DNA of 64,000 nucleotides from Melanopsichium pennsylvanicum (Eukaryota > Basidiomycota > Ustilaginomycetes > Ustilaginales): the NCBI GenBank assembly GCA_900208305.1, contig OAPG01000003.1, positions 186,001 to 250,000 on the forward strand, in the 5' to 3' direction. Below, piece after piece: positions 60,924 through 64,000 of the stretch. How positions within the stretch are numbered: the first letter of the stretch is position 1; the number at the start of each line of letters is the position of its first letter. Position numbers and translations under genes: made by a program. Under the pieces are notes generated by a model. It saw only the letters and a list, made by a program, of their open reading frames with translations. It was not told the DNA's origin and made no database searches.

Positions 60924-62648
60924 GCAACGTACTTGCTTCTGTCTCTCTGTATTCAACAATGCTTGGTGATCGTTTTCAAATATGTTGCTGAGCCTGACCA
61001 AGCGGTCCTTGGTGCTCGACCGTTTGCCGAACCATGCTCAGCAATATCATGCCAAATGAATGCTACACATGACCGAGAGCAAATCAATCATTGTGTGGGC
61101 TTCCTTTTGAGCAAAGAAGTAACGAGCCGGATTCGTTTTGGGGATAATGCCCATGTTAGGTCTTACAAATCACCGATTTCAATAACTAAATGAGGTCATC
61201 TTTCGTCATGCATATTTGTGGCGACGGAAAGGGCTTTCACTCAGTCTCCAGCTGAGGTGTCCCAAACACAAATCTTGCAGCTCGCTTTTTTTGTGCCTCG
61301 AGCTGTCAAACATGATACAGTTTTATTGGGAAATGTTGAGAGCGCAAACTTGGCATCGCAGTCACCGCTGAAGTGAAAACTAGTTGTATTTGGTTTGAAT
61401 TATGCTTGCGCTTTGCAAGGGCGAGTGGATTGATGGTTATGCAGGAGATGATGATGTCCGGCAAAGTCATTGTGAGAGCCGAGTATCGATATTCGAGTGC
61501 ATGATTTACTATCGGATGGTGCAAGCAAATGGGACCGATTCACATGCTCACCGTCTCTAGCCTGAAAAATTTCTTCCGTGTGAGGTCTAAGGAAATGTCT
61601 TTGTGGCGCGGTCGGTTCATGTAAATTTACCGTATCTTACCGACGTCCTGAAAATCTCTGTTTTAGTCTCGATTTTTATTTTTATTTTTGGTCCGACCGA
61701 GGCAGCGCATGGCTGTATGCCACGATGACACAAGGAGAATTTTTGGCTCGCCTAGACTGAAATCAATAAAAATCAATAAAGGAAAAAACCGACAATTCCT
61801 GCGAGAAGATCGACAGATTGGCTGAGCCAGAAAATGAATCTCTGAGCCAAAAGTCGTGGAAACATCACGTAAGTGCCACACCGAGATAGCGAAGCTGAGA
61901 TGCGTTTGTACAGATCACGTTGAATCTTTTGTTAGCGTCGTTCCATTAGCAAGGAATGCATGTCGTAATATCAAGCTTATTCTCTTGACTGGTGTTCAAA
62001 ATGAGACTGACATGTACCATAAGGGTTTCGGCACAAATGACAAGAAGAATCTGTCGTGGCTGAGCTAGCCTATTACTCACACTCTTGGTACAGAGCAAAC
62101 TTCTGCGTATCGGCCTCCACTGCTACCTGGTTCCGGTTTTGATCACCTCTTTCGATTCACCGTGTCAAAGCCTCTCACTAACCCCGGATCGAGTCGGGTG
62201 TAGCCAGCTTGCCTCCTTTTTCCGCGACCCTCTCAAAGCTACCTCAGTCCCAAAACTGAATCTGAACCGCCCTCACCCACAATTTGGACTGCGCGCCTGT
62301 TTCAAATGTGCTCTTCCCCGCGGTTCTTCAAGCTTGCAATCTCAGTCTTGTGGTGCGTGAGAATGTATCTTTGAGCTTTCACGCCTGCCACTGTCTGCAA
62401 GTCTGTTCAGTTTCAAACCCTATCTGCATCTTTTGGCAGCCAAATTCACTGCCCTTCATTGGCTCTTTCTTTTTCAACCCGCCCCGCTCTGTGACTTGAC
62501 CGGCTAACCTGCTCCAAAACCCGCCACTTCATGTGGCACAACATCTAGATATCCCAACTTTCCTCTATCACCATCATTCATCCACCCTTTCCTCACCCTA
62601 CATCCAAACTCGACGGTTCATCATCACTTCACAATAGCCATCGCAATC
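60924..62648. promoter_or_regulatory. Intergenic region before the peroxidase gene
   Basis: 1.7 kb without a supportable gene. The left part holds the invertase 3' flank, and the last 120 bases (CTCTATCACCATC, CCACCCTTTCC) are the peroxidase leader. Two direct copies of AAATCAATAA occur near 61758-61780 in an AT-rich stretch. Confidence 0.4.
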
Positions 62649-63641
62649 ATGTCCAATCAAGTAGATTACGACGCAGTCAAGAAGGACATCATCGCCGTCC
62701 TAAAGCAACCCGAGTACGATGACGGTTCCGCTGGTCCTGTTCTCGTGCGTCTTGCATGGCACGCCAGCGGTACCTACTGTGCCGAGACCGACACTGGAGG
62801 TTCCAATGGTGCTGGTATGCGATACGAGGCTGAAGGTGGTGACCCTGCCAACGCTGGTCTTCAGCACGCTCGTGTCTTCCTCGAACCTATCAAGCAGAAG
62901 CACTCTTGGATTACCTATGCCGATCTATGGACTCTTGCTGGTGTAGTTGCCATTGAAGCAATGGGTGGCCCCAAGATCCAGTGGCGCCCCGGCCGAACCG
63001 ACTTCGCCGACGACTCTCGCCTCCCACCCCGTGGCCGTCTCCCAGATGGTGCACAGGGTGCTGACCACATCCGCTTCATCTTCAACCGAATGGGCTTCAG
63101 CGACCAAGAGATTGTTGCCCTTTCCGGTGCGCACAACCTTGGTCGATGCCACTCTGACCGCTCCGGATTTGAAGGTCCTTGGGTCAACTCGCCAACACGC
63201 TTCTCCAATCAGTATTATAAGCTGCTTCTCAAGCTCAAGTGGGAGCCCAAGAAGTGGGACGGCCCCTTCCAGTACGTCGCCAAGGCTCCCGGTGCCGATG
63301 ATGACGACGAGAAGCTCATGATGCTCCCAACAGACTATGCTCTCATTCAGGATGACAAGTTCCGACCTTGGGTGGAGAAGTACGCAGAGGACCGAGATGT
63401 TTTCTTCCAGGATTTCAGCAAGGTTTTTGCTAAGCTCATCGAGCTTGGCGTTTACCGCGATGAGTCCGGTATTGCAAGAGCAGACAAGATGAAGCAGTGC
63501 CAGGCCGAATACAAGTCAGCGCCCCAGAAGCCGCCTGTTCCCGGCGCACCAGGTGCAGGCAAGGACGGCGAGGCAAACCCTCTCGCTCGCCAAAACAAGA
63601 TCGCCCATGAAACTCCCCAGCACGCTCGCGCCAAGCTCTAA
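62649..63641 (+). CDS. CCP1: Class I haem peroxidase (cytochrome c/ascorbate type) with C-terminal AKL
   Basis: 330 residues. Distal site: Arg34, Trp37 and His38 in VRLAWHASG. Proximal His162 in GAHNLGRCH; the radical-forming Trp is in GFEGPW (178). [45 protein letters not shown] is the family C-terminal part. There is no mitochondrial presequence, unlike yeast Ccp1, and the protein ends RAKL, where AKL is a good PTS1. Arg171 ([10 protein letters not shown]) sits where ascorbate peroxidases bind ascorbate, whereas yeast Ccp1 has Asn. The Pro/Gly/Ala-rich tail (about 290-330) links core and signal. It should reduce H2O2 in the cytosol or peroxisome; the electron donor is open. Confidence 0.93.
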   Translation: MSNQVDYDAVKKDIIAVLKQPEYDDGSAGPVLVRLAWHASGTYCAETDTGGSNGAGMRYEAEGGDPANAGLQHARVFLEPIKQKHSWITYADLWTLAGVVAIEAMGGPKIQWRPGRTDFADDSRLPPRGRLPDGAQGADHIRFIFNRMGFSDQEIVALSGAHNLGRCHSDRSGFEGPWVNSPTRFSNQYYKLLLKLKWEPKKWDGPFQYVAKAPGADDDDEKLMMLPTDYALIQDDKFRPWVEKYAEDRDVFFQDFSKVFAKLIELGVYRDESGIARADKMKQCQAEYKSAPQKPPVPGAPGAGKDGEANPLARQNKIAHETPQHARAKL

Positions 63642-64000
63642 GCACAACTGAGATTGCTTCCTCGGGCTCATTCATTCTCTCAGCATTTTTGTAATCTTAC
63701 CCCGTTTCTCAGTCTGTCTTTAATTTCTCGCAGTTTGCAATAGACACACTTATGGTACAAAGCGAGCTGATTGACACAGCGTGGGTGTTGTGTTTGGAAA
63801 CCTAGACACTTGTTTTGCTTGAGCGTTGATCTGAACGTCATCGGCTCAATAAGGGTCCAAAACGGATGCCCTTAAGCTCTGGGTTCGAAAGCAACAACGA
63901 GTGTGGTGATCTTGCTTTCTTACCGGATGGCGATGAGCACTTGAGCCAACTTTTCTGCATAATCATGCGGCTGGTGCAAGTGTCAAGAGAGCCGGCTTGA
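63642..64000. other. 3' flank of the peroxidase gene to window end
   Basis: No gene is supported. A T-rich stretch near 63686-63740 (TTTTTGTAATC, CTTTAATTTC) probably includes the polyadenylation zone. Confidence 0.4.

Noticed and set aside
1..64000. CRISPR array, prokaryotic operon or phage features
   Set aside because: No regularly spaced repeats; genes have introns and fungal organelle-targeting signals, so the DNA is eukaryotic.

Overview
The window looks like nuclear DNA of a smut fungus (Ustilaginaceae, the Ustilago/Sporisorium/Pseudozyma group). This is inferred from long, intron-poor genes with short terminal introns (GTAAGT/GTGAGT donors), pyrimidine-rich leaders before start codons, a fungal core gene set, and several secreted proteins with low-complexity Ser/Gly stretches that I cannot place in a wider family. 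The invertase-peroxidase neighbourhood at the right end also resembles what I recall from Ustilago maydis, but I could not check this.

Layout. 1-2.7 kb is transposon debris: the 3' part of a Ty3/gypsy chromovirus polyprotein with an oddly placed RNase H domain, a polypurine tract, an LTR start, and two inverted 194-bp LTR-like units. 2.7-5.8 kb holds a Tudor-SN gene. 7.5-11.8 kb is a secreted-protein region (Ser-rich barrel protein; large Cys/Ser/Gly protein) separated by a decayed Tc1/mariner-type transposase. 12.7-19.1 kb is a housekeeping block: HYPK, the eRF1 methyltransferase Mtq2, a cytochrome P450 and a mitochondrial malonyl-transferase homologue. 20.7-34.6 kb has an MFS exporter, alcohol dehydrogenase, a secreted or membrane protein, a SCPx-type thiolase, a small secreted effector-like protein and a mitochondrial hotdog thioesterase, with gaps of 1-2 kb between them. 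34.8-47.6 kb is gene-dense: Efm5, an Fmp25-like RCC1 protein, UV endonuclease Uve1, a peroxisomal-type alpha/beta hydrolase, a Cue1-like ERAD factor, mitochondrial ribosomal protein mL54 and an epoxide hydrolase. 48.5-63.6 kb carries a membrane dipeptidase, a GH31 glycosidase, a PXA-domain protein, a secreted invertase behind a 2.8-kb non-coding upstream region, and a cytochrome c/ascorbate-type peroxidase ending in a peroxisomal signal.

Four genes were rebuilt by reading splice sites by eye: HYPK, Mtq2, the P450 and the epoxide hydrolase. In each, the last short exon supplies an essential part: the UBA fold, the conserved methyltransferase C-terminus, the haem-ligand cysteine, or the end of the hydrolase fold just after the catalytic His.

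The genes are not an operon or an obvious biosynthetic cluster. Loose themes are protein synthesis factors (HYPK, Mtq2, Efm5, mL54), mitochondrial functions (Mct1, Fmp25, hotdog thioesterase, mL54) and possible peroxisomal or detoxification functions (thiolase, PKL-ending hydrolase, AKL-ending peroxidase, P450, epoxide hydrolase, MFS exporter). I found no convincing new multi-gene system. The best leads are the chromodomain-RNase H fusion in the retroelement, the replaced nucleophile in the malonyl-transferase, and a possible dual-start Uve1.
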